From positions 248,001-312,000 of the forward strand of contig LLCB01000027.1 of NCBI GenBank assembly GCA_001414345.1: DNA of 64,000 nucleotides, given 5' to 3'. The notes under the pieces were generated by a model. That model saw only the letters and a list, made by a program, of their open reading frames with translations. It was not told the origin of the DNA and made no database searches. The stretch is from Hymenoscyphus infarciens (lineage: Eukaryota > Ascomycota > Leotiomycetes > Helotiales > Helotiaceae). Both the position numbers and the translations under genes were made by a program. Position 1 is the first letter of the stretch. Each line of letters begins with the position of its first letter. Positions 11,673 through 22,989 of the stretch are shown piece by piece.

Positions 11673-13420
11673 GACGACGAGGTTTCGCAGTGAACGCCGT
11701 CAATTTGGGGGTTGGCCGGTCGCGAATTATGGGATGGCGTACGATGCGGCATCTAGAATCGTAAGGCGTCGCAAATCATAAGGAGAGTCGTGTCGATGAA
11801 AGTCGTGATGTTGGGTGGGTGTTGATGATGGAAAGTCGCGCGCATGGAATTAGATTCCTCGATGATGGTGAGTGGTGGAGTGTCCCCGACGAGGAGCGAT
11901 TAACTAAGATCACGTGGTACCGGACGGAAGCTGAACGAATAGAAGCGATTGGTAGGGATTATGATATGTTGGTAATTAAACATTTTCTGGGTGATTACTT
12001 ACATGTAGATTTGCTGAAGAGATAAAGTAAATAATATAGAAGAGTCTGTTCAAAGAAGTTGACTTCAAAAGACTTATACACCGGGAGTTAGTTCCGGAAC
12101 CTCATCATGAGAACGAAGCTTCGAAAATATTTCTAGTAATTATTTCATCAAGAATACGCTGTGCGAATTGCAGTCTATTATTTAAATTAGGAGACAGGAT
12201 TTCAAAGGGTTCCTTCTAAGACGATAGATTAGTAGTTATTGGTGCTTGAATGGGATTTTGTACCATGGATTTTGCATATGTGTATGTGTTGGACACCGAC
12301 CGTATGGAGAGACCCAGACTTTCTTCTGGGTAATAAACTAACTGAAATCCGGGGAATTACTTCAAAGTACAACCTTTGAGAGGGCCCAAGAAAAACAGAG
12401 CTTTTTGTTTTGATTCTGCTAGCCATTTTTTAATAACATATTACAATCTTTGAAACAACAGAGCTTTACTGGGCATTAACTAGCGAGGACTTTGCGAAAA
12501 GGTCAACATGTTTGAAGAAGGGTCTATTCGAGGCAAATAAATCCTCGGAATTAACCCATCAAACTAGCAATATGAAGCTACTCTATTCTGTAACTAGTAG
12601 CTCGTACCCTGATGCATTAGCAGCACTGCACCGGCAATTAGGTAGGGAGTACCTAGGTACGGCTAGGGTCTTACCACAGGTACCACGAAACGGCTTCTAG
12701 TGTAGTACAACGGAACCTCGTGCTTGTCATTTCAAGATTTGTATAACTTGCTACAAATATAAAATAGCAAACAAGCTTCTTTGAAACTTATCCTACCTTT
12801 TTCGCAATGAACTTTGCCCCTGACTAACCGACTCCTAGCCAGCCCATTCGCTAGGCGACTCACCCTACCCTGAGGTGTGACACAGGCACCATCAGGCTTC
12901 AAGATCATGCGTCTTGTAACTTCGCGCACCAGCATCAAGCCTCCATGACCCCTTTTCCACCCTCTTGAGTCTTCTGATGCTGATGATGAGGTCGTAAATC
13001 ATCGTCAGCTCTTCTTCCCAAAGCAGCCTCACGCAATCCTAAATCACGCTCCACCCCCCCCCCCCAGCTGCAGCTCCATTTCTCCAGCTGGACCAGGCTG
13101 ACTGGCCTACCGTACCTCTGATTCTCGACCCCCTTATTTTCCCAGCGACGAAAGTTCAACCCTAGCCGGAGCCTCGTGGCCGAGAGACATTCACAGACGG
13201 GCATACATTCACTTTATTCGAGGGATTCCCTTTTCTTCTTGACTCCTACCTAACCCTACTCTACTCCTACTCTACTCCTACTCTGTACATCTCCATCTCC
13301 CCAGCTCCCGTCAACAACCTACCCACCCACCTAGCTTCTCCGTCTGCCGCTCCTAGTACAGCCCAGCTTCAAATTAATCCCCCCCCCCCGCCTTCACATC
13401 CAAACCAGATTGCAATAATC
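11673..13420. other. Intergenic between divergent genes, with homopolymer C tracts
   Basis: This holds the 5' region of the minus-strand bromodomain gene and the upstream region of the plus-strand gene at 13421. Poly-C runs lie at about 13057-13066 and 13381-13389, and a CTACTC-type pyrimidine repeat at 13250-13285, all common in fungal 5' UTRs. Frames such as 12229-12426 (-) and 12935-13204 (-) show no recognisable motif. Confidence 0.5.
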
Positions 13421-14213
13421 ATGTCTACCACCAATACCACCGCAAGGTCAGACGAAGAGATGGATCGCGACTGGAAGCCAAGTGCAGTTCGTCCACAATC
13501 GTGCGTCCCCCATATCCCCAAAGCTCCATCAACCGCATCATTCATCATTCGCGCGCAATGCTGACCCTTCGAACCCCTCCAGAACCATGGCGCGATCCTT
13601 CTCCCTCGCGCTGAACGACCTCTTCAAAATCGACAACAGCGTCGCCGACCTAGATGCCGCAGTCTCAGAAAAGTCAGTTTCCCCCCTCCTTCCAGAATTC
13701 ATTCCCTTCCCATCTCCCCCAACGCTTTTCTCTTACCCTCTTCCCCCAAAATCTAGGAAAAAAGCAGTCTCCTCCCAAACCTCCGAACTCGAAGCCCTCG
13801 AGGCCCGATTAAAAGCGACCGAAGAACGTCTAAAAGCCAAACAAGCAGCCGGCGGAATCTCCCCCCTCCCCTCCCGCTCAAACTCCTCCACCAGTCCCCG
13901 GCAACGCGCCTCCCTAAATGGGGATACCTTCAGCGGCTCCCCCACGCAGACCGAATTGCCCAAGAGTCCTCTAGCTGCAGACTTTGCAGCGAGATCTACA
14001 GATGGATCGGCACAACGACCAGAGGCGCAGAAAGGAAATGTGTCTTATAGTACACCCCCCATTCCGGGGGCTTTACCACCTACCCCTGGTGCTAGTGAAG
14101 GTGAATATGGATCCGAATCCGAATACGTGGTTGTTGAAGCCGTGCAAGAGAGAAATAGTGCTGACGAGAGGACGAGGAAAGATGGAGAGTTACCACCTCC
14201 CGCCAAACCATGA
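13421..14213 (+). CDS. Conserved-type hypothetical protein with short coiled coil
   Basis: I do not recognise the family. Splicing exons 13421-13500, 13583-13672 and 13757-14213 (introns of 82 and 84 nt, donors GTGCGT and GTCAGT) gives a 208-residue protein with all phases consistent. It begins MSTTNTTARSDEEMDRDWKP, then a segment ARSFSLALNDLFKID, a charged coiled coil at about residues 57-90 (repeated E, L, K around ELEALEARLKATEERLKAK), and a disordered Ser/Pro-rich tail. It has no signal peptide or membrane segment, so it is probably cytosolic or nuclear. The second intron is a multiple of three and open, so retention would insert 28 residues without a frameshift. Preceded by a pyrimidine-rich leader typical of an expressed gene. 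Confidence 0.7.
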
Positions 14214-16274
14214 ACCATAAATGCACCATAAATCATAAACCACCATGGAGGGATAAGGGGACGGGGAGGGGAAATATTTTTGCATTCATATCATGGCGTA
14301 TGGTCTTTTTTTTGGCTTGCTTGTTTGTCTGTCAGAGGGTTTTTAGCTTAGCCGTGACATTGGGATGATACACTCGTTGGATAGATGGATTCTTTTTCTG
14401 ACTGGGTGTTTTGTTTTTTTGCTTTTGGCTTGGTTTGGCTTGTGGGTTTGTGGGTTTGATGTACATATGGTTGCAATAGATGCTTCTATTCTGAGATCCT
14501 CATTTTTGGAGTACTATTCTTTTGTTATTTCTGAGAGGATATAGTAGCACTTTCATATGTTGGTGCATATTTCAAATCAATATCTAATTTTAAAGCAACT
14601 TGGTTTTGGGGGCCTTGTAATTTTGCTTGTTATGGGAAGGAAAGGATGTTTTATGTTCTTTTTGGCAAATTTGGATCTTATTTCCCTTTTTCTTCTTCTT
14701 TTTTTTCTCGCTATCTTGCTTTCCTTTCTCTGTCCTGCCTGTCCATCAGTTCTCTTGTGTGTGTATCCACGTTCGCTTCACGAAGAATTCGGGACCAGCA
14801 CCTGTGGATTTTCCCAACCCCGGGGTTGCTCTTCGAACTCGTAATATAGTCACCAAGCTGGGAATGGACGATTCGACAATTACTATATTGCTCCTCGTCC
14901 TCATACTAACCTGTCTGTCAGCATCCACACATACCGATAAAGTGCTAGCATCAAAATAGGAATTTGGAAAAACACGAGACTCGGGGTGTCGTTTTATGTT
15001 GTGTGGAGAGGGGGAGGGTCGAGGTGTTTGATTCTTCGCTTGGCTTCTTTTGTCTTGTGTTTTTGTGGGACTGTGGTTTAGAGGGTCTCCTTTTTTGGCT
15101 GTTGCTGTTTACTTTGGATATTTTCGTAAAGCGGGGTTTTTGGGTGAGGATGGGTGGGGATGGGTGAGGATGGAGATTGAGAATGTTGATAGGGTTTGGG
15201 GGGGGGGAGAGGGGGTTGAGATTTGTGGGGGGTTTTGAATTGGTTGAGTAAGAGGTGCTGTTGCGGTTGTTTTTGAGGGGGCTCCGGGAAGGTTGTAAGT
15301 TGGGATCTTAAGGCTTGTATCTTGGATTTTCTAGATTGGATTTGTTTTTTCTTGTTGTATCTTGCGGGATCTTGTATTTGGACTACTTTTATTTCTTTGT
15401 TTGTTGCTTGGTCATGCACGGGATAGTGTGTTTAAATGTTCTGTTTGTTAATGATGGAGTTAGATTTCGAGGGATATTCTGCTTTCTGGTGGTGCCTCCT
15501 TCATGGGATGAAATTCCGGTTCGAGCGACTTGGTTCATCCAAGAACACCTTGGGTTATTTTGTTTCGAGACTTGACCTTGCTTCTGGTGTGTAGTCAGTC
15601 CTTTTTTTCCATTGCTATCTATGTTTTGTATTTTTTTTTATACTTCTGCTCTTTTTAATATTTTGCCTGATTGTCGTAACGTGGACTCAGCCTACTACAT
15701 ATAACTTGTCGAGACTGTGGAACGGTTAACTGCATTGGATTTGTCATCGTCGGCAATTCCAACAAATCCCGACGTCCCCTCTCCTCACTCTCTGGGGTTG
15801 ACATCTGTCGAGAAGAGGAAAATGGTTTGGTATTGACGCCATATTAACATGACGCAAGCACACTTTTGAATACCGAGAATTTACGTTCAAGGAACAAACA
15901 AATTTTGGTGTATTTTTCTTTGAGCCTCAGAGTAACACAAGCTTAGCGGGGTAATGATGGAACCAGGGGGTTGGTGGAGGGGATGTGGGAGAGGGTTTTG
16001 GCATTGCAGGATGAAGAGAACGAGGTTAGTCCGGGGGCTTTTTATTGGGTGTTAGGGGATGTGGTGTTGGATTTTGGTAGGACTGTTATACTGGAATGAG
16101 AAGCAAGAAGTTATTTGGTTGGTTTTCCCGGGTTGTGAGAACACTATAGGACAAATTACTTGCACTTTCATATTTATTATAAAGTGTGAGTGTGCGATGT
16201 CTGGGAGTAGCTTTGGATTTTGTACTCAGTGTGTTGAAAGATAGACTAAAAAGCAACTGGTAACAAAATACCAC
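14214..16274. other. Intergenic, no gene recognised
   Basis: Two kilobases of T- and G-rich sequence with no coding frame I can support. Frames at 14557-14959 (+) and 15078-15419 (-) are low-complexity. The first few hundred bases are likely the 3' UTR of the upstream gene. Confidence 0.5.
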
Positions 16275-17390
16275 CTAGACCTCCAGCACTGCACGAAAAC
16301 GAATTTCTCCAGTCTCCAATTTCTCAATTGCCTGTTCAATACCCTCAACAGACATGGGGAATTTCTCAATGAGTGGTTTGATTCCATGTTTGACAATGAA
16401 AGCTAACTTTTTGACCACCTCTTCAGTGCTTAAGGAACAGCTTCCATGGATAGAAAGTTCTTTTAAAATAAGTGGAAGATAAGGGAAAGTGAGATTCCCA
16501 CAGGCGATTGTGAGAGGGGAAAGGTGACCGAAAGGTGCCATGAGTTCTGTATATCTTTGGTTGAAAGTCAGCAAATACCCTTGCCTTCAGAAAATTCGTG
16601 ACTTGCAATTCCCAGTTTGGTTACGCACTGGTAGCAAGTGATCCAGTTTTTTTCACTTCTCCAACCTTCAAACCCTTCGTATTCCAAAACTCCGTAGCTC
16701 CGAACCCAATCGATTCCTTCTTTTTCCCATCCGTACTCGAAAAAACAACAACCTCACATCCAAAGGCCTTCGCGAATTGGATTGCCAAAGGTCCCAAGCC
16801 GCCAATCCCGATAATCCCAACTCTTTGCCCGGGTTTAAATCCATTCCTCAACATGGGAACGAACACCGTTTGGCCGGCACACATAAAAGGTCCCGCATCG
16901 GCACTTTCGAGTTCTTCTGGGATTTTTACGAGACGAAGTGAAGGCCATATACTGTGAGTTGCGAAAGAACCTTGCTTCAAATCGGTACCTGCGAAATAAC
17001 GGGGGTTGTTCTCGCATTGGAAAGTGTAGCCCTTTTGACATTGTTTGCAGATTCCGCAGCCGTCTTTTACGTAGCCGAAACCTAGGCGGACGCCACTAGA
17101 CTTACATCAACAGGCTTTTTCTATTTCGTTGTGCAACTGGAGGAGGGAGGGTGGGTGCACCGTACAGTTTAAAAGTCTTAACCCCTTCTCCGAGTGCTTC
17201 GACGGTTCCTACTCCTTCATGACCGAGAACCATGGGAGTATGGAGGTAGTGCAGGTCAGTCCCGCAGACGCCCGAGTGGGTATTTTTGAGGAGGACTTCT
17301 TTTGGACCGAGTAATGGGAGGGTGGTTTCATCTTGGGTTATTTTTCCGGAGGTGGTCCCATTGAAGACTATGAATTTGATTGACAGTTTT
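16275..17390 (-). pseudogene. Zinc-dependent alcohol dehydrogenase relic (medium-chain, ADH6/CAD-like)
   Basis: Most of a medium-chain Zn-ADH is present. Near 17290 is [12 protein letters not shown] with the catalytic-zinc Cys, then GHEGVG. After a plausible 70-nt intron (17096-17165) comes GFGYVKDGCG with four structural-zinc Cys spaced as in the family. Next are the nucleotide-binding GIGGLG near 16800 and a C-terminal half ending at 16275. Three defects argue for a pseudogene. No ATG precedes the first exon, because the frame meets TAA just upstream. A TAA breaks the frame after KKTGSLATSA near 16621. The C-terminal block (from about 16570) is in a different frame with no usable intron between. 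The start could lie in an undetected exon, but the internal break still stands. Confidence 0.75.
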
Positions 17391-18369
17391 GAGAATATTT
17401 AAAGCTAAGATTTTTTAGATATAAAAGTTCAGGAATTGCTCGAAGGAAAAACAAGAGGGTGAAGTGTTTGTCTTTTCAACGGAGGAGCAAAAGGACTCGC
17501 TATTTATGTCGCTTCTATACCCCGATTCCAATTCCGACCCAATTTATTTGATTACAATGCATTTGCAAGGCTTTTTTTCGGACTTTGCATTTTATGAAAC
17601 AGCATACTGTCTGAGCAGGTCAAGACTCACTCTCCTTGAAGTGTGTTTTGCCTCTATTTACTCTCAATTTGTTGGATTCCACGATTATTAATCGTGGGAA
17701 TTAGGAAGTGGTAGGGTAGGCTTGGGACCTGCATATTCGCCTCAACCAATCATCAATAGTCGCCTCCCGCGAAAGCTTGCTTGATATCAAGGGGTGCCCT
17801 TTCGTTGCAATCGTGGTTATATGATAAATGAAACTGTTACCGATTGCTCTCCGTAAGAGTAATCAAGATTCTTCTCTTGGGGATTTGGGTGTCTCGCTTA
17901 TTTCTGGATTTAGGTATTGCTCTGGATAATCTTACATCAAGCTAACTCCGATTGTGCGAAACGGTCCGGAGTATTGTTCGAGAGAGCTTAGCACAATCAG
18001 AACGCTAATTTTTCAATTCTCCTAAATCCTCTCGGAGACTTTCCCAAGAAATGCTGGTGCACGCAGAGGAAAGCCAAGGCTCTTACAACATGACTTGTAA
18101 CCACAATCAAAGTAAGCACTTGAACGGTAAGAGAGAAAAATTGATATATAGCCACTCGTGGGAGTTCGCTTTATAAGTGGAATATCCTACGCTACGCTTC
18201 GTAAAAATTTGAGAAGAACACTGTTTTCACTATTGTGGCTTTTGGGCCTCGGAATAGAAGGGGTGAGTCCGGATTATACACGGGCATATAACAAATAATG
18301 TGTTGTTTAATGGCTTCTATAGTCAATCCTGTATACCATGGGTCTCATAATTTAGAATTTGTACTTCCA
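17391..18369. other. Intergenic, no gene recognised
   Basis: No coding frame with motif support. It separates the divergent relics of the alcohol dehydrogenase and the cytochrome P450. Confidence 0.5.
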
Positions 18370-19440
18370 CCCACTTGCCAAATTCCCAGGTCTCAAATCC
18401 GCAGCCATTTCAGAGATTTGGTATTGTAAAAATTGGACAAGTGGCAATTGGATAAAAACAATTGACAGTGTGCCTCAAAGATATGGTTCGCTCAAAGATC
18501 TCTTCTTCCTCGCTTCATCCACTCACTAGACTGAGGGGACGTCGTCCGCATTTCTCCCAACGAACTCAGCATCGCTACCCGGCAGCATATAAGGATATCT
18601 ATGGCCATGCAACAAAATACAGCTGCTTTCTTAAAGAGTTCTTGGTATCGGAGAGTTCCGGGTCAGCCTGACAACATTGCCAGCTCGAGGGATCCAGAAC
18701 AGCACCAAGAAATTCGCAGGTCGATGGCCTACCCATTTAGCTCCAAAGCACTTCGACTCCAGACAGCTGTCGTGACAGAATACATTGAAAAGTTTATGAA
18801 ACAGATTGAGAGACTTGGTCCCAACGCGGAAGGCATTGCAATGGAAGAGTGGTTCAACTGTTTGACATTCGACATAATTGGTGATCTTTCATTTGGAGAA
18901 CCATTTGGTGCTATTGAAAAGGGCAAGTTACTTTATTCGATAACAAACAGTTGACTGGAAGCGCTAACTATGGAAGCCAAAACGTCGTTTTGGATTAGTA
19001 TCGTCTTATCAATCACTTCTACAATTGGCTTCATGGATGCATTCAACCGCCTTCCACTCCTTAAACCGTTTGCTCCATGGTTGCTCCCTGATTTGAAGAA
19101 GAACATGCCTCATGCTCAACAACACGCGGAATTGACGGCTCAAATGGTTCAGGGACGCTCCGTAGAGAGAACACCCGAGACGACTTTTTCTCCCATCTCC
19201 TCTCGGCTAAGCATGCCAAAATCGGCGAGGAATTCCTTAAATCCAATGCCGTAACGCTCATCACCGCGTGTTCTGAAACAACGGCTACATCCTTGTCGGG
19301 TGGAGCTTATTATCAGCTCAAGAATCCCCATTGTCTTGCGCGCCTTCAAGTCGAAATCGGCTCAACTTTCAATGCCAGTTCTGAAATCAGTCACGACAGC
19401 ACCACCCATCTTCCGTATCTCAACGCAGTAATTGATAGCT
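18370..19440 (+). pseudogene. Truncated cytochrome P450 (E-class, fungal)
   Basis: The N-terminal two thirds of a fungal P450 can be read in several frames. GDVVRISPNELS-type sequence appears near 18537. Then come a C-helix block FLKSSWYRRVPGQPDN, a D/E-helix block WFNCLTFDIIGDLSFGEPFG (18850-18910), an F/G region, and an I-helix piece SETTATSLSGGAYYQLKNP near 19275 with the oxygen-activation Thr. The reading ends at PYLNAVI near 19430. The ExxR, PERF and heme-binding Cys regions that should follow are absent. Frameshifts (for example near 19150) and stops (near 18470 and 18950) confirm that it is dead. It lies tail-to-tail with the disrupted peroxidase gene. Confidence 0.75.
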
Positions 19441-19851
19441 AGCTACCTTCAAAACAAATTCAAGAGTGGCAACATACCCAGGTCCTTCAAACCCCTGCTA
19501 CGGCCACCCACCCCCTTTGTCGCTTTTGCAAATCTGCCAACAACCTACCATGGATATGCACCTTCCTCAAATACTCTGCCTATTTCGCTGGATGATACCC
19601 AAACCCTGGAAAATGATTGAAAGCACTCTGATCAAAAGTCAAAAGCGCTGCACACCCCAACAACGCCGTAACAGGACTAACCCACTGATTTACCAACTGC
19701 AAAACTGGTGCCAAATTACTAATTGCTCCCTGGAGAACGGAAGGAATGCCCTGCTGTGCAGCCTGAAAGGCAAAACACAGCAATTTATTCCCCTGAAGTA
19801 GTGTTTGGGCGTTGGAAACCCCACCGGAGATGTCTCCCGGGTCGACACCTA

Positions 19852-20150
19852 GAGGATCTCGGAGTCAGTATACTTCGAAGTAGAGGAAATTTGGCTGGGA
19901 GAAATTTGCTCGGAAATAACTCTCGGAGATACTTCTGGGAAATAGCTTCTCGGAAATATCTACTCAAAGAAAACTGCTCTGCGCTATCCACTCGGAGATA
20001 CCTACTCGGAAATACACACTCTGCTCGGAGATGTTTTCTTAAAAACATCTACTCAGAAAAAGCTAGTTGGAGATAAATAACATCTCGGAGATATTTGCAC
20101 TCGGAGATATTTGCACTAGGAGTTATTTGCTCGAAAGAATCAAAGAATTG
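19852..20150. repeat. Degenerate short repeats (CTCGGAGATA type) filling an intron
   Basis: The plus strand repeats CTCGGAGATA / CTCGGAAATA units every 16-24 bases across nearly the whole 328-nt intron, about twelve or more imperfect copies. Two adjacent units near 20090-20115 are almost identical (CTCGGAGATATTTGCA). The flanking exons are normal coding sequence. Confidence 0.75.
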
Positions 20151-21064
20151 TGCCCGGAAAAAAAAAACTTACTCACCAACGAAAGAATTTGTAGTCCCAG
20201 TATTACCACCGAATTGAACAACGGAAGGGTATTTCACAGCCAATATGGCGACGTCGGCAGCAGCAGCAAGGGCACCATAAGGATTATTGCTCGGTCTCTT
20301 ATACCACTGTTGAGGTATCTTTTCATGACCAGGAGTCCAGGTATGAGCATTATCCGGACCAGACACCGAGAAGAATGTTTTGAGGATATTTCGGTCAAGA
20401 TAGCCTTGGATGTTGTCTGCAGAGTGCTGTTGTGGAGTGTCAGTTAGTTTACCGAATCCATAAGGGGGTGTGGGTTACGTGTGGTGAGTACTTGCATTTG
20501 ACATGAGATTAACAATGAAATGATGAGCAGTCGGCGGAACAAGACCCGCGAACGGGGCAGAGAAATAATAAGGATTATTGTTGATCGAGAAATCATGTAC
20601 GACCTTGTTGTGATCGCGAAGTGTATCGAGTGTAAAGTTCTCGGCGCGAAAATAGAGTTGGTCGAAACGAGGGAGGTTGAGGGAAACCGCAACACCGCCG
20701 TTGAGGTATGCATCAGACTATCCAGAATCAAAATGAGCATTGCGAATATTGATTCGGTTGTAAAGGATGAAGGGGAATGAACTTACCCGTCTGGGACTGG
20801 CATCGCTCTCATATGAATTGTGACTTTTCGAAATTCTAGAAGGGTTACTGAGTAATCCTCCAAGAAGACTCGGTCGATATGGCCCACCGATAGACCATGT
20901 CCTAGCCGTCGGGTCGCCTGTCAAAGCAATAGCAATCGCGGAGAGAGCAGCGGCAAATTCGGGACCAAAACTGTAAGCATCACTCAGCCAGTGACAGCTA
21001 GAAATCCCATTGGTAAGCACGTACTCTAAATATCAGAAGAGGAAGCAAATACGTACTCTGAGTA

Positions 21065-21591
21065 CAGTGAGTTGCGAGTTAAGCTTGAATTTGCCCACTT
21101 TTTTTGTAATCCGAGCTTTTTTTTTCTTCAAAGCTTTCTCCCTCGCTTCTTTAGAAGACAGAAAATAAAAGTATTCTAAAAGAGACGAGGCCTAGCTAGA
21201 AAGAAGCGCTATATCTAATTCTCTCTCTTCTATATTACTTAGTAATTTAAAGTAAGTATAACAAAAGTAAACTAAAAAATAGATAATCTTAAAAAAAACC
21301 CCTTTTTTTGAAATTTTTTCACTATCCCTGCGTACTTTAGTAAGGTTACTCGATAAGGTACGCTAGGACCTTATAAAAATCGAGACAGATATAAAATTGT
21401 CTGTTTTTATTATATAGAGTAATAGAGGACATGTAGAGCTCTCGTTTTCTATTTTCTAGAGTATACTAATATATGTTATTATTAATAAAGAGGTGAAAGA
21501 GTGCCTAAAAAGGGGGGAAATCACGGACTTTTTCAAAAAGCTTGGATTATAAAAAAAGTGGGCAAATTTAAGCTTAACTCGTAACTCACTG
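21065..21591. mobile_element. Non-autonomous Tc1/mariner-like TIR element (MITE), family A copy 1
   Basis: Terminal inverted repeats of about 57 bp begin CAGTGAGTTGCGAGTTAAGC on the left and CAGTGAGTTACGAGTTAAGC on the right (reverse complement). They differ at only four sites, all G versus A. TA flanks both ends (21063-21064 and 21592-21593), the expected Tc1/mariner target duplication. The 527-bp element has no coding capacity and is AT-rich. It lies between exons 1 and 2 of the peroxidase gene. A second, damaged copy is at 51877. Confidence 0.85.
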
Positions 21592-21766
21592 TAATGGTAG
21601 TAATACCACTTCGGGGAAGAAACCCATGATTTCCCTCCAGGGAGCTGAGGGGAAGGGTTGGTAGTGACTGGCGTTCTTTTACCCTATATGGGTCTCGGAA
21701 AGCCATGCCTGGCATCGCAGAGGCAGTGCCGGCGAGAAAGAGGAATTTGATATGCATTCTGTACAA

Positions 21767-22989
21767 AGAGTATCGATAAGTTTGTGAAATACCTTTTCCC
21801 CGTTGGTGACTCGATTTTTGGGAACACCAGTGCTGCCTTTATACATCAGATTCTCAACAGACTCACAGAAGTCATCATCTGGTTGAAGCACGCAAAAAAG
21901 TCGGCTCAACTCGTAACTTTACTTTATATGCACTCGGATATCAAGAGAAGGAAATGACACTGTCGATCTTCTGCAACGCCGCCTTGATCAAGACTGAGTG
22001 TTCTCCAGACTTGTGTATTTTCTTTTCAGCCGGGTTATCGTCGAGATGACGGTGGGTGGTTTTCGAATGGATGGTATAAGGAACAGCCCAGAAACCAGAG
22101 AATGAAAGACTTTTTTGTTTTGTTTTGGAGAATCACTCGCAGGACTTGAATGCCTTAAACCAAGTATACTTTGTAAGTCTAGTTTTGAAGTAAACAGAAG
22201 TGGATGATAAGAGAAAGAATAGAAATTGAACGCCAAAGAGCCGAAAGAGCAGGATTTTCGCTGTGTCCCACCTGAACTTGAACAGCATCTCTCTTAAAGC
22301 TGGGAATCATCTACAGTAAATCTCTATGACGGAAGAGACTGGGAACGGTCCATGAAGCGAAGTTTCTGAAAATTGTTTATGAGAAGAGACTTGATATCCA
22401 ACACTAGCAAGCACTAACACCGTCACTGACGTCTGTGGCAACTCTGCGATACATCCCCCCCCCCCCCAAAAAAAGCCCGTTTTCGAAGAACTTCCCTCCC
22501 AAAAGCCCAGTAACGTGAAGATAAATCCAGAGATTTTGATAGGAAAGGCGTCGGGAATGAGAATTCAGCTAAGAATCTAGATCCAGCTCCACCTTTAAGC
22601 TTAAATTCGGATCTATCAACTCCCGAAGATCGACGGTGATTTTTTCACAGTCAGCCAATGAATGGCCAGCTTATGTTTGGGTAAGCGTGACTTCGTGGGA
22701 CACCTCAACTTACCCTGTCCTACCCCTCATGATGACATTCCCTCAGGTGGGAAGGGTCTTGGTGAAGAAGAGGCTTGGTGATGTTAGACATGCATATTAT
22801 GTCGTGATCCCGTTTGCTGCGGGGTCAAAACGGGTGACACAAATGAAGAACATTATTCGAAGTGACCTCAATAACTAACTACATTGAATCCGCTTCTTTG
22901 CCGTATTAGCATTCCTTCCCAAAGAAAGCTAAAACTCACTTACCAAAAACCCCATCAAAACACCAGCCCCTCCTCGCTTCAAACCATAC
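21767..22989. other. Intergenic, no gene recognised
   Basis: Holds the 5' region of the peroxidase relic and the 3' region of the GT8 gene. A poly-C tract lies at about 22457-22467. An open frame at 22636-22878 (+) has no recognisable motif. Confidence 0.5.

Larger units (their letters stand above)
19580..21766 (-). pseudogene. Family-2 (chloroperoxidase/peroxygenase-like) heme peroxidase interrupted by a TIR element
   Basis: Exon 1 (about 21594-21766) carries a secretion signal-like N terminus and GNHGFLPRSG, the NHG(F/I)LPR signature of family-2 heme-thiolate peroxidases. Downstream exons 20787-20997 or slightly longer (YSFGPEFAAALS, SIGGP, DASPRR), 20496-20717, 20177-20426 (GPDNAHTWTPGHEK, VQFGGNTGTTNSF) and 19580-19848 (LLCFAFQAAQQ) join in phase. 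The intron at 20427-20495 uses a GC donor (GCAAGT). The intron at 19849-20176 is full of short repeats. A 527-bp TIR element sits between exons 1 and 2, and I could not find a splice that removes it in frame. The Pro-Cys-Pro heme-ligand motif expected before NHGFLPR is not visible (the sequence there is LPTLPLSSLEG). Most likely inactive. Confidence 0.65.

Noticed and set aside
13482..13582. Start of the coiled-coil gene inside its first intron
   Set aside because: The upstream exon at 13421 joins in phase and gives a cleaner N terminus.
15078..15419. Lys/Gln/Pro-rich minus-strand frame
   Set aside because: Low-complexity sequence opposite a T/G-rich noncoding stretch.
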